This document shows positions 1 to 7,440 of a DNA stretch of 18,096 nt, in pieces. The DNA is from Oscillospiraceae bacterium (GTDB lineage Bacteria > Bacillota_A > Clostridia > Oscillospirales > CAG-272). Within the stretch, counting starts at the first letter, position 1, and the number at the start of each line of letters is the position of its first letter. Both the position numbers and the translations under genes were made by a program. The DNA is taken from assembly GCA_015064195.1 (NCBI GenBank), contig SVSO01000035.1, positions 1 to 18,096 on the forward strand. Direction: 5' to 3'. The notes under the pieces are model-generated. The model saw only the letters and a program-made list of their open reading frames with translations, was not told the origin of the DNA and did not search any database.

Positions 1-480
1 TTCATCGCCCTTCACGACCGCGGCAGTGTAGCCGCTGATCGTATCGTCAGGCTGTGCGATGTGTGGACGAAGGGCGAGCTTGGCTACCGGATCAAGGCCC
101 TCTCTCTCTTTCTGGATCTGCTCCATTATGTGGCGCTGGAAAATGTGAAGGAAGTGCTGGGACGCTCCTATTCAGACATTTCCGCCGCCATTCTGTATCT
201 GGAAAACAACTACATCGGCGATATTTCCGTCGCTGAGCTGGCAAAGCTCTGCGGAATGTGCGAGAGCCGGCTGCGCAGTCGGTTTCTCGAATACGCCGGG
301 ATGCCGCCCATCCGCTACCGGAATTATCTCCGTGCCAAAAAAGCCGCCGAGCTGCTGGCTTCCGGCGAATACACGGTCAGCGAAGCCGCCGAGCTTGTGG
401 GAATCCCTGACGTGGCCTATTTCAATCGGGTATTCAAAAAATTCTGCGGCTCGAATCCGGGCGAAGTGAGGAGAAAATGA
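1..480 (+). CDS. AraC-family transcriptional regulator, C-terminal part (5' truncated by window edge)
   Basis: The reading frame is open from base 1, so the gene begins upstream of the window and only the last 159 codons are visible. The final ~100 residues form a two-helix-turn-helix AraC/XylS DNA-binding domain. The first HTH is around ISVAELAKLCGMCESRLRSR, and the second is around YTVSEAAELVGIPDVAYFNR, followed by the typical FKKFCGSNPGEVRRK ending. The effector-binding N-terminal domain is not seen. The gene converges on the oxidoreductase/esterase operon (512-2987), which makes it a candidate regulator of those carbohydrate-related genes. That link is inferred from position only. Confidence 0.9.
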   Translation, partial: FIALHDRGSVAADRIVRLCDVWTKGELGYRIKALSLFLDLLHYVALENVKEVLGRSYSDISAAILYLENNYIGDISVAELAKLCGMCESRLRSRFLEYAGMPPIRYRNYLRAKKAAELLASGEYTVSEAAELVGIPDVAYFNRVFKKFCGSNPGEVRRK

Positions 481-506
481 AAAATGGGGGAGCGGATGCT
501 CCCCCA
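476..506 (-). terminator. Hairpin terminator between AraC regulator and esterase gene
   Basis: An 8-bp perfect stem (GGGGGAGC 486-493, loop GGAT, GCTCCCCC 498-505) lies just past both stop codons. Read on the minus strand it is followed by ATTTTTCATTTTC, so it fits best as the intrinsic terminator of the minus-strand operon. On the plus strand no T-run follows, so termination of the AraC gene is less certain. Confidence 0.75.
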
Positions 507-511
507 AGCTG

Positions 512-1687
512 TTACAGATCGTATGTGATGCGCTCCACCGGACGGTAGGGATGAGTCATGTTCTGCACAAAGGTGAAGGATTTTTCGCCCTTGAAATGAT
601 GCCACAGCACCACTTCACCGGACGGCGGGCAGACATAATCGCCGAGGCCGCATTCGATTTTCACCTTCACATGGGCACTGACACGGGATGCGGCGGATGC
701 GGTGTCATAAAAGCGCAGACCGTAGGCATATCCCGGACGCCATGTGCTGTTCTGACGGCCGATCTCCTTGCCGCCGATGTCGCAGAACCACGGCACGGTG
801 ATGGTCAGCGTGCCGATGCCGCTTCCGTTTGCCGTCACGTTCACCGCCTGCATCGCACCCATGGAGCCGCCCGCCACATCAATGAGACTGCCGTCATACT
901 CCGGCGCGGTCTTCAGCCATTTGAGGGCGGTCATGCCACGGCGGATCATGTCATGGAAATAGCAGGTATCCGGCCGCTGATTCTGCTCGCCGTTGAAGCC
1001 GAAGCCCTTCAGCTCACCCTGTTTCAGCTCCGCATAATACGCCTCGTCCCGGCCGTTTTCGATGCCGTGGGGATTGAGATGGAGACTGATCTGGCCCGGA
1101 CGGTAGGTTTTCGGTGCAGAAAATCCGCCCGCACCCACGAATCCGAGAAATGCGCCGCAGGACTTTTCCGCCGCGTTCTTGGGAACGGACAGATAGCCGG
1201 AAACCGGACGCTTTGTGGGCGCGGAGATCTTCACGTCAAAAAGATCAAAGTCCGGATTGTCCGATTCCACCTGCACTTTTTCAAGAAGCTCCGGCGTGAA
1301 GGCGTCGATTGCCGCCCGCTCGGATGCCCAGTATGCATCGTATTCCTCCGGCACGGGCACAGCCTGCTCGATCTTATCGATGTCCGCACCGGCGCCGCCC
1401 TCGAATTTGTCATAGCCTTCCAGCGGCTCGCCAGCTTCATCGCAGGCTCTGACGATCAGCCGCACGAACCCGGGCACGGAGATGGTGGTATCCAGCACAA
1501 AATGTCCGTCTGTGCCGTCCATGATGCCGTCGGAAGCCTGCCCGTCATCGGCGAACAGCTCCCATTTGAATTTGGGACAGCCGATAGGCTCGCCGTCCTT
1601 CACAAGCTGCAGATCGAAGGTCATGGTCTCACCGCAGGCATAGCCCACGGAATTTTTTGTGGTCGAACCGCGAAAATAGATTCTCAT
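512..1687 (-). CDS. Acetyl xylan esterase-like alpha/beta hydrolase (AXE1/cephalosporin-C deacetylase family)
   Basis: A 391-residue protein starting at MRIYFRG. This start is chosen because AAGGGAG sits 6-7 bp upstream and overlaps the stop of the preceding gene; longer in-frame starts lie inside that gene. Residues 1 to ~100 look like a beta-rich N-terminal domain, and residues ~110-391 form an alpha/beta hydrolase. The nucleophile elbow is GGSMGAM (Ser275). The remaining triad candidates are Asp350 in GLGDYVCPPS and His379 in NMTHPYRP, the spacing expected for AXE1 (PF05448) esterases, which remove acetyl groups from xylan or oligosaccharides. No signal peptide is seen, so it is probably cytoplasmic and acts on imported oligosaccharides. 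It is the second gene of an operon, 10 bp after the oxidoreductase. The exact substrate is unknown. Confidence 0.85.
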   Translation of the reverse strand: MRIYFRGSTTKNSVGYACGETMTFDLQLVKDGEPIGCPKFKWELFADDGQASDGIMDGTDGHFVLDTTISVPGFVRLIVRACDEAGEPLEGYDKFEGGAGADIDKIEQAVPVPEEYDAYWASERAAIDAFTPELLEKVQVESDNPDFDLFDVKISAPTKRPVSGYLSVPKNAAEKSCGAFLGFVGAGGFSAPKTYRPGQISLHLNPHGIENGRDEAYYAELKQGELKGFGFNGEQNQRPDTCYFHDMIRRGMTALKWLKTAPEYDGSLIDVAGGSMGAMQAVNVTANGSGIGTLTITVPWFCDIGGKEIGRQNSTWRPGYAYGLRFYDTASAASRVSAHVKVKIECGLGDYVCPPSGEVVLWHHFKGEKSFTFVQNMTHPYRPVERITYDL

Positions 1688-1697
1688 TGCTTCTCCC

Positions 1698-2987
1698 TTA
1701 ATCGTTGTGTTCGATGGTGTCGTCGGATTTTTCCGGCACATCCGCATCGTCGAAATGGATGTAGTTGTCCGCCAGCTCCATCTTCTTCTGGAGCGCGCGG
1801 ATGTCAACGTCTGCCAGGTCGCATTTGCCCGCATCCATGGCCAGTGCGCAGGCAAAGCCCGCCGCCTGACCGGTGACGATTGCCGGCGGGATCACGCGGA
1901 GCACGTCCCACGCATAGCCGTCGCCCGCTGCACTTCTGCCGCAGGTGATGACATTGGAGGCCTTGGGGGAATAGAGCGTGCCGTAGGGGATCTCATAGAG
2001 ATAATCCCGACGGTCGAAGTCGCAGATGGCCGCCACGGAATCGTCGAAATGGCGATAGGTATCGCTTTCCTGCAGCACATATGCGCCGTCGATGCGGCGG
2101 GTGGTGCGGAACTGCGCCATGCCCGGCAGGGTCACAATGTTGCGGGAATTGCGGTCGGTCTTCTTGATCTTATTCAGCATCGCCAGCTGATTGGTAATGA
2201 GATAGCGGTTGACCTCCTCGGTGGTCGTGCCGTAGTAGAGGGGCATTCCCTCGGGATGACGGCTGCCGTAGAGACTTGCGCCGCCGCCGGTGCATCCTGC
2301 CATGGCATCGGAGATTTTGCCCGTTTCCGCCGCCTTTTTGCAGGAATCCAGCGTAATGGCAAAGCCGATGTAGGTGTGGAAATTGCCCCGCTCCACCGTA
2401 GGAATGCCCGCGCGGTAGAGAAGATCGCCGTCACCGGTGGCATCCACGAAATAGGAGGCGGTGTAATATTCCCGGCCGGATTTGTTCTCCACCAGCACGC
2501 CCTCCACCTTGATTTTGCCCGCTTCCATGGTGTAGATCGGGCGGGAAAGGATGGCATCGAACATCAGCTCAACGCCCTCATTGACGCAAAGCTCGGTCAT
2601 GGCCAGCGCGAAAATTTCCGCACCGTAGCGCACTCTGTAGCGCGGCGGCTGTGTACCCTCAGCGGCATATTTCGCCAGCTTTTCCTCGGAGATGCGGCCG
2701 TTCTCCCAGTCGGGATGCAGCTCACCGTAGCCCCATTTCATCGAAAGTCTGCAAAGCTCCTCCGCCATACCGCGGATGATCTGCTTGCCCCGGCCGTTGC
2801 ACATGGGCACGAACAGATTGATGAGACCCAGCGTGGCAAGTCCGCCCAGCTTCTGGGATTTTTCGATGAGCAGAGTCTTTTTTCCCTCCCGCGCCAGCTG
2901 AACCGCCGCCGCAACACCTGCCACACCGCCGCCTGCCACAATGGCGTCATAATGGGCCTTGGCTTGAATCTCTTCCTGAATAATCAT
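1698..2987 (-). CDS. FAD-dependent oxidoreductase (FAD_oxidored-type)
   Basis: A 429-residue flavoprotein. The start MIIQEE is chosen for its clear CGGAGG ribosome binding site 7 bp upstream; a 45-residue longer frame runs back into the promoter region and is rejected. The N-terminus carries a Rossmann dinucleotide-binding motif (VAGGGVAG, residues 17-24) ending in the acidic residue of LLIEK, then the KLGGLATLG segment. The C-terminus holds the second FAD-contacting stretch (VITCGRSAAGDGYAWD, then VTGQAAGFACALAMD). This pattern matches the PF12831-type FAD-dependent oxidoreductases often found with carbohydrate genes in Firmicutes and Bacteroidetes. The substrate is unknown. It is the first gene of an operon with the AXE1-like esterase and has a good sigma-A promoter. 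A distant relative lies at 11340-12680. Confidence 0.87.
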   Translation of the reverse strand: MIIQEEIQAKAHYDAIVAGGGVAGVAAAVQLAREGKKTLLIEKSQKLGGLATLGLINLFVPMCNGRGKQIIRGMAEELCRLSMKWGYGELHPDWENGRISEEKLAKYAAEGTQPPRYRVRYGAEIFALAMTELCVNEGVELMFDAILSRPIYTMEAGKIKVEGVLVENKSGREYYTASYFVDATGDGDLLYRAGIPTVERGNFHTYIGFAITLDSCKKAAETGKISDAMAGCTGGGASLYGSRHPEGMPLYYGTTTEEVNRYLITNQLAMLNKIKKTDRNSRNIVTLPGMAQFRTTRRIDGAYVLQESDTYRHFDDSVAAICDFDRRDYLYEIPYGTLYSPKASNVITCGRSAAGDGYAWDVLRVIPPAIVTGQAAGFACALAMDAGKCDLADVDIRALQKKMELADNYIHFDDADVPEKSDDTIEHND

Positions 2988-3015
2988 AAATAAACCTCCG
3001 GAATTGTTTTTTTCC

Positions 3016-3044
3016 ATTATACCACACATTCCCGCAGAATGCAA
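3016..3044 (-). promoter_or_regulatory. Sigma-A type promoter of the oxidoreductase/esterase operon
   Basis: On the minus strand, -35 TTGCAT (3044-3039), a 17-bp spacer and -10 TATAAT (3021-3016), preceded by TG (extended -10, TGGTATAAT). The start codon is ~29 bp downstream of the -10, with a CGGAGG site between. Confidence 0.8.
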
Positions 3045-3178
3045 TGTACAAAACGCTATAAATCTTGCAAAAAACGGGACGATCGCCGTTTGGTTTACAT
3101 AAATTTTAATAATTTTCCACATTTACGCAACAATTTTCCGCGAATATAGGAGTGTCATGACAAAAAGGAGGTGATCGC

Positions 3179-3673
3179 GTGGAAGATCGCGAGCTGGAAG
3201 CCCTGATCGCGCGGTATGAAGCGCTGGTCTGGACAGTTGTATCGGGCATTCTGACATCGGACAGTGACAGAGAGGAAGCGGCGGCGGACGTGTTCGTCAC
3301 GCTCTGGCGGGACAATCGCTTCGATCCGGATGCACCCGGCGCAAAAACGTATATCATCAAAGTAGCAAGGCGGCGCGCCATCGACCGTCTGCGGCGCATT
3401 CCGAAACAGGCGGAGGAGCTGACAGACGAATCCGATTCCGCCGACGTATTCGAGGATACGGCAAGGCGGGAAAATGCGCGGATCCTCGCCGAAGTCATCC
3501 GCTCCCTGCCATCACCTGCCGGTGAAATTTTCACGCGGTTTTACTATTACGCCCAACAGCCGTCCGTCATTGCCCGCGCGCTCGGCATGAAAAGCGGTGA
3601 AGTTCGCCGGATGCTGAACGACACACGCTCCGCCGTGAAGGAACGACTGTTAGCGCGGGGCGTTATCCTGTAG
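3179..3673 (+). CDS. ECF-type RNA polymerase sigma factor
   Basis: A 164-residue sigma-70 family protein with a GTG start placed 7 bp after AAGGAGG. Residues ~5-77 form region 2 (LIARYEALVW, then AAADVFVTLWRD and KTYIIKVARRRAIDRLRR, the usual ECF core and -10 recognition helices). After an acidic linker, residues ~100-160 form region 4, with the helix-turn-helix at QQPSVIARALGMKSGEVRRM. There is no room for regions 1 and 3, so it is group IV (ECF). It is followed after 14 bp by a membrane protein that is probably its anti-sigma or sensor partner. The signal sensed cannot be told from sequence. A weak upstream promoter match (TTTACG 3122-3127, 17 bp, TATAGG 3145-3150) is not convincing. Confidence 0.9.
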   Translation: MEDRELEALIARYEALVWTVVSGILTSDSDREEAAADVFVTLWRDNRFDPDAPGAKTYIIKVARRRAIDRLRRIPKQAEELTDESDSADVFEDTARRENARILAEVIRSLPSPAGEIFTRFYYYAQQPSVIARALGMKSGEVRRMLNDTRSAVKERLLARGVIL

Positions 3674-3687
3674 AAAGGAGCTTAACT

Positions 3688-4848
3688 ATGAAAAAATTAT
3701 CCAAAACCATAGCGGCCTGCGATCCGGATGAGCTGCCCACGCTGACCGAGCGGATGCCGCCGGAAGCATCCCGGGCACGCATCCGGAAAAAGGTGCGGGA
3801 AAAGCTGGATGCCAAGCCTGCCCCCACTCTCCGTATCATCAAAGTGCTTCGTCCCATTGCGGCGGCATTCACCGTCATCCTCGGCATCGTGCTGACCATC
3901 GCCCTCATCCCCATCGCGCGGAATTTCATCGCAAACGCCGCCCTGCCCGAATTCACGCCGGGGACGGATACCATCGACACGCCGCCCATCGAATTCCCCG
4001 AGAACGACAGTCGGCTGAAGCTGACGGAGATCGCGGAGGACGGCACAAATTACTACTTCCGCTTTGCCTTCACGTCGGAAACGCCCATCGATGCGGCGGC
4101 GCTGATCTGCCGGAATGTGGTGTTCAAAAACGTCACCACCGACTACGTGATCTCAAGCTATTCGTGGGACATCGACGACGAGGCGTATGTCCGGAACGCA
4201 CTGCTGGCCGGCGATGTGTTCTGCGGCGTTCCGAGCGGCACGGAGGTGGGCTTCCAGTTCAAGGTGCACAAGGGTCGCGTGAAGGACGGCGACATCCTGT
4301 CGCTCACCATAGACGGTCTGGTGGCCGCTGATCTTCCCGAAGAAGAGCCTGTGATCACGCCGCTCGCCGATTCACTGAGCCTCACCTTTACGGCCGGCGA
4401 AGCGATATTTGAAGATCCGGACGCCATCACAAACGAGATCGGTACAACGGAAGGGCCCATCACCGTCATCGGCACGCGGGAGGACAAAAGTCTGACCTAT
4501 TTCCGCTTCCGCGTGGAGCTTGACCAGCCGCTGGCCGGACAGTTCATCCTCGCCGGTGATTCCCGCATCACCAATGCGGAGGGCGGCATGGTGAACTACA
4601 CCTACAATCCCCGTGAGCTGACGGAGCAGTCCATCGGCGCAAGCATCATGGCAGGCGACATCATGGCCGTCTGCGAGGTCGGAAGCGATTTCATCGAATT
4701 CGAGCATTCGGTGGCCACCTCCCGCCTTGCAAAGGGCGAGGTGCTGACGCTGACCGTGACCGATCTCATCTGCGTGGAGACGGAGGACGCGGTGGAAATG
4801 ACCATCCAGCCTTTGTTTGATACGATTTCTGTCACTTTTGCGTATTAA
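3688..4848 (+). CDS. Single-pass membrane protein with duplicated extracytoplasmic domain, putative anti-sigma factor/sensor
   Basis: A 386-residue protein whose ATG follows AAAGGAG by 7 bp. Residues 1-50 are charged and probably cytoplasmic (RARIRKKVREKL). Residues ~57-76 form one transmembrane helix (IAAAFTVILGIVLTIALIPI). Residues ~90-386 are predicted outside. The outer part contains two related repeats. The first (~110-236) has TNYYFRFAF, LLAGDVFCG, GDILSLTIDGL and PLADSLSLTF. The second (~257-386) has LTYFRFRVEL, IMAGDIMAV, GEVLTLTVTDL and PLFDTISVTF. Co-transcription with the ECF sigma factor and a cytoplasm-TM-ectodomain layout fit an anti-sigma role. No zinc-binding anti-sigma motif is seen, so the function is inferred from context. 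No family name is assigned. Confidence 0.8.
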   Translation: MKKLSKTIAACDPDELPTLTERMPPEASRARIRKKVREKLDAKPAPTLRIIKVLRPIAAAFTVILGIVLTIALIPIARNFIANAALPEFTPGTDTIDTPPIEFPENDSRLKLTEIAEDGTNYYFRFAFTSETPIDAAALICRNVVFKNVTTDYVISSYSWDIDDEAYVRNALLAGDVFCGVPSGTEVGFQFKVHKGRVKDGDILSLTIDGLVAADLPEEEPVITPLADSLSLTFTAGEAIFEDPDAITNEIGTTEGPITVIGTREDKSLTYFRFRVELDQPLAGQFILAGDSRITNAEGGMVNYTYNPRELTEQSIGASIMAGDIMAVCEVGSDFIEFEHSVATSRLAKGEVLTLTVTDLICVETEDAVEMTIQPLFDTISVTFAY

Positions 4849-4875
4849 AAAAAGTCAGGCATTGCCTGACTTTTT
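4849..4875. terminator. Bidirectional terminator with palindrome GTCAGGCATTGCCTGAC
   Basis: A 12-bp stem AAAAAGTCAGGC/GCCTGACTTTTT with a 3-nt loop lies directly between the convergent stops at 4848 and 4877. A and T tracts flank it, so it can terminate both strands. Its 17-bp core recurs as its exact reverse complement at 10237-10253. Confidence 0.88.
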
Positions 4876-4876
4876 C

Positions 4877-5827
4877 TTATTCTCGTGTAAGCTCCTTCAG
4901 CTTTTCGATGCTGTCCGGCGACTCAATGTTCACAAGCTTCGCCGTGCGGGAGATGCGGCGGATGAGTCCCGACAGCACACGTCCCGGGCCAAGCTCCACG
5001 AACAGCTCCACGCCGTCCGCCAGCATTCCCTCAATGATGGTCTGCCATCTCACCGGCGAGGTCATCTGACGGCCCAGATAGTCCGGCGTGATGTCGTCGA
5101 TCGGTGCGCCGGTCACATCGCTCCACAGCTTGATCTCCGGCGTTTTGAATTCGAATTTTTCAATGGCGGGCACGAAAATATCCCGTCCTGCATTCATGAG
5201 CGGCGTGTGGAATGCGCCTTGCGTTGACAGCTTTACCGCCTTCATCGCGCCAAGCTCCTTGAATTTTGCCGCCGCAGCTTCGGCAAGTGCCCCATCACCG
5301 GCGATGACCGTCTGACCGGGGCAGTTGTAGTTGACCGCCATCAGCACGCCGTCGCCCCGCATTTCATCGCAGACCTGCTCGCACACATCCGCGCCGATGC
5401 CGATGATAGCGTACATCGCGCCGTCGGTCATCCCGCAGGCCTTCGCCATGGCCTCGCCGCGCAGGAGGATCAGCTCCATGGCGGAGTCGAAATCCAGCAC
5501 GCCCGCGCCGCAGAGTGCAGAGCATTCGCCGAGAGAGAATCCCGCCGCCGCAGAGATGGCAAGCTCCGGCAGCTCCTCGCGGATGACCGCCAGACCCGCC
5601 ATGGACAGCGTGAAGATGGCCGGCTGAGAATTGGCGGTGAGATTCAGTTCCTCCGCCGGCATGGAAAAGCAGATGTCCTCCATGGTTTTATCGCCGCCGG
5701 TCACGCGGGTGAGTGCCGCCGTCGCCTCGGCAAACACCTGTCTTGCCGCCGGATAAGCGTCGTACAGCTCCTTGCCCATACCGGGAGTCTGTGCGCCCTG
5801 ACCGGCAAATACAATTGCAGTTTTCAT
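4877..5827 (-). CDS. fabD: Malonyl-CoA:ACP transacylase FabD
   Basis: A 316-residue protein, the normal FabD length. The start MKTAIVFAGQGAQ is chosen because FabD proteins begin this way and AAAGGA lies ~7 bp upstream; the 28-residue longer frame covers the promoter. It transfers malonyl from CoA to acyl carrier protein at the start of type II fatty acid synthesis in the cytoplasm. Visible active-site features are the GQGAQ oxyanion loop (9-13), the nucleophile Ser98 in GFSLGE, Arg123 in LLRGEAM, and His207 in GAFHTPLM. The residue before the nucleophile is Phe, where GHSLGE is usual. The C-terminal ELGPGRVLSGLIRR is typical. No other fab gene is adjacent, and a divergent MATE operon lies upstream. 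Confidence 0.96.
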   Translation of the reverse strand: MKTAIVFAGQGAQTPGMGKELYDAYPAARQVFAEATAALTRVTGGDKTMEDICFSMPAEELNLTANSQPAIFTLSMAGLAVIREELPELAISAAAGFSLGECSALCGAGVLDFDSAMELILLRGEAMAKACGMTDGAMYAIIGIGADVCEQVCDEMRGDGVLMAVNYNCPGQTVIAGDGALAEAAAAKFKELGAMKAVKLSTQGAFHTPLMNAGRDIFVPAIEKFEFKTPEIKLWSDVTGAPIDDITPDYLGRQMTSPVRWQTIIEGMLADGVELFVELGPGRVLSGLIRRISRTAKLVNIESPDSIEKLKELTRE

Positions 5828-5871
5828 GGTAAAATCCTTTCTGAACTGTGTGAAAATCTTGCTCCGGTAAC

Positions 5872-5900
5872 ATTTTACCACAAAGCCCTGTTTATTGCAA
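5872..5900 (-). promoter_or_regulatory. fabD promoter with dyad over the -10
   Basis: On the minus strand, -35 TTGCAA (5900-5895), a 17-bp spacer and -10 TAAAAT (5877-5872) with an upstream TG. A small inverted repeat GGTAA-CATT-TTACC (5866-5879) overlaps the -10 and could be a repressor site. The promoter is a good match; the operator is a guess. Confidence 0.7.
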
Positions 5901-5965
5901 GCGCCGCGCAAAAATTTCGCTCAAATTTTACACTTTGGCACCCACTTTATTCATAACTTCGCATA

Positions 5966-5994
5966 TTGACTATTTGCATTTTTCGCGATATAAT
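5966..5994 (+). promoter_or_regulatory. Near-consensus promoter of the MATE operon
   Basis: -35 TTGACT (5966-5971), exactly 17 bp, and -10 TATAAT (5989-5994). The expected leader is only ~30 nt before the ribosome binding site, so there is no room for a riboswitch. Confidence 0.88.
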
Positions 5995-6029
5995 ATATGT
6001 AATGTAATTTTGCAAAAGGAGTGTTGCCA

Positions 6030-7415
6030 TTGGCCAGTATCCGGAAAAAAGGCAGTTTCAAGATGGATATGTGCGACGGCCCGATCCTGCCTCAGCTTGT
6101 GACCTTCGCCATGCCGCTGATCTTTTCCAACGTTCTCCAGCTCACCTTTGCGGCGGCGGATTCCATCACCGTGGGACGCTTTGCCGGTGAGGATTCGCTG
6201 GCGGCAGTGGGAGCCACCGTTTCCCTCATCAGCCTGCTCACCAATCTGTTTCTCGGCGTTTCCGTGGGCGCGAATGTGGTAGCTGCCCGGGATTTTGGCG
6301 CGGGCAATCGGGAAAAGCTGTCGCGAACGGTACATACCACCCTCTCCCTCTCCCTCATCATCGGTCTCTTTCTCAATCTCACCGGTGTTATCCTCGCTCC
6401 CATGCTGCTCCGGCTCATGAACACGCCGGAGAGCATTCTTCCCCTCTCCACACTCTATCTGCGCATCTATTTCTTCTGCATGATCCCCCTCTGCATCTAC
6501 AATTTCGGCAGTGCGATCCTTCGCGCGGTTGGTGATACCCGCCGTCCCATGGCCTATCTCGCCATCGGCGGCATCATCAATGTGGGGATCAATCTGTTCA
6601 CCGTCATCGTTCTTCAAATGGGCGTTGCCGGCGTTGCCATGGGCACGCTCATCTCCCAGACCATCGCCGCTACCCTTGTGGTGCGGTGTCTCATGCGGGA
6701 GGAGGAGGGAATCCGGCTGGAATTTGCCAAACTGCGCATCGATGCCGCCTCCTGCAAGCAGGTGCTCATGGTGGGTATTCCCGCCGGCCTCCAGTCCACC
6801 ATGTACTCCATCTCCAACGTGGTCATCCAGTCTGCCATCAATTCCTTCGGTGAGGAAACGGTGGCCGCCTGCACCGCCGCGGTGAATCTGGAGGATATGC
6901 TCTACTTCGCCCTCAACGCCATCATGCAGTCCGTCACCTCCTTCACCGGCCAGAATATGGGCCCCGGCAAGTTCGACCGCATCCGCCGGGTGCAGTTTGT
7001 GGGACACGGATTTGTCGCCGCTGTGGGAATCGCCATGGGCGGCTTCATGCTGATCTTCGCCGAGCCGCTCATCTCCATCTTTACCACCAGCGATGCGGTG
7101 ACAGCCCTCGGCGTGGAGCGGCTGCGCATCGTTCTGCCCTTCTATTTCATCTGCGGCCTCATGGAAATTTTCGTCGCAGGTCTTCGCGGCATGGGAAGCT
7201 CCGTCCTGCCCACTGCCGTCTCCGTGGGCTTTGTCTGCGGACTGCGGCTCATATGGCTGCTTGGTATCTTCCCCGCCCTTCCAAGCCCATCCCGCACCAT
7301 GATCTACGTCATCTATCCCATCACATGGATCGTCACCGGCATCGCCGAGGGCATCTGCTTCCTATACGTTTACCGCAAAAAAAGCCGTCAGTCCATGACG
7401 CGCGCTGACATCTGA
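6030..7415 (+). CDS. MATE family efflux transporter (first of three)
   Basis: A 461-residue polytopic membrane protein with about 12 predicted hydrophobic helices in two similar halves, the size and layout of MATE (MatE, PF01554) cation-coupled exporters. The N half has PQLVTFAMPLIFSNVLQLTF and AAADSITVGRFAGEDSLAAVG. The C half starts with QVLMVGIPAGLQSTMYSISN and contains SFTGQNMGPGKFDRIRRVQF, both typical. The start is taken as TTG at 6030, 8 bp after AAAGGAG; the GTG at 6021 overlaps the ribosome binding site itself. This start also gives the same length (461) as the next gene. Such proteins export drugs or metabolites, but the substrate is unknown. It is the first gene of a three-gene operon and the most divergent of the three. 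Confidence 0.9.
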   Translation: MASIRKKGSFKMDMCDGPILPQLVTFAMPLIFSNVLQLTFAAADSITVGRFAGEDSLAAVGATVSLISLLTNLFLGVSVGANVVAARDFGAGNREKLSRTVHTTLSLSLIIGLFLNLTGVILAPMLLRLMNTPESILPLSTLYLRIYFFCMIPLCIYNFGSAILRAVGDTRRPMAYLAIGGIINVGINLFTVIVLQMGVAGVAMGTLISQTIAATLVVRCLMREEEGIRLEFAKLRIDAASCKQVLMVGIPAGLQSTMYSISNVVIQSAINSFGEETVAACTAAVNLEDMLYFALNAIMQSVTSFTGQNMGPGKFDRIRRVQFVGHGFVAAVGIAMGGFMLIFAEPLISIFTTSDAVTALGVERLRIVLPFYFICGLMEIFVAGLRGMGSSVLPTAVSVGFVCGLRLIWLLGIFPALPSPSRTMIYVIYPITWIVTGIAEGICFLYVYRKKSRQSMTRADI

Positions 7416-7440
7416 CTGAATGCAGTCCGGAGGAAAAATA

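Noticed and set aside
551..1876. Long plus-strand frame opposite the esterase gene
   Set aside because: Shadow of the esterase coding frame; it is rich in Arg/His/Cys, lacks a ribosome binding site, and spans the junction of two genes.
1707..2993. Long plus-strand frame opposite the first oxidoreductase
   Set aside because: Antisense shadow with no ribosome binding site and no recognisable domain.
3122..3150. TTTACG-17-TATAGG as the sigma-factor gene promoter
   Set aside because: Both boxes are weak, and ECF genes are often self-controlled by other motifs that I could not identify here.
5838..5847. TTTCTGAACT half-site of the O1/O2 operator in the fabD leader
   Set aside because: Only one arm is present and the position is unrelated to the switch; chance is a sufficient explanation.
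5970..7007. Long minus-strand frame opposite the first MATE gene
   Set aside because: His/Glu/Gly-rich shadow typical of the strand opposite a membrane protein gene.
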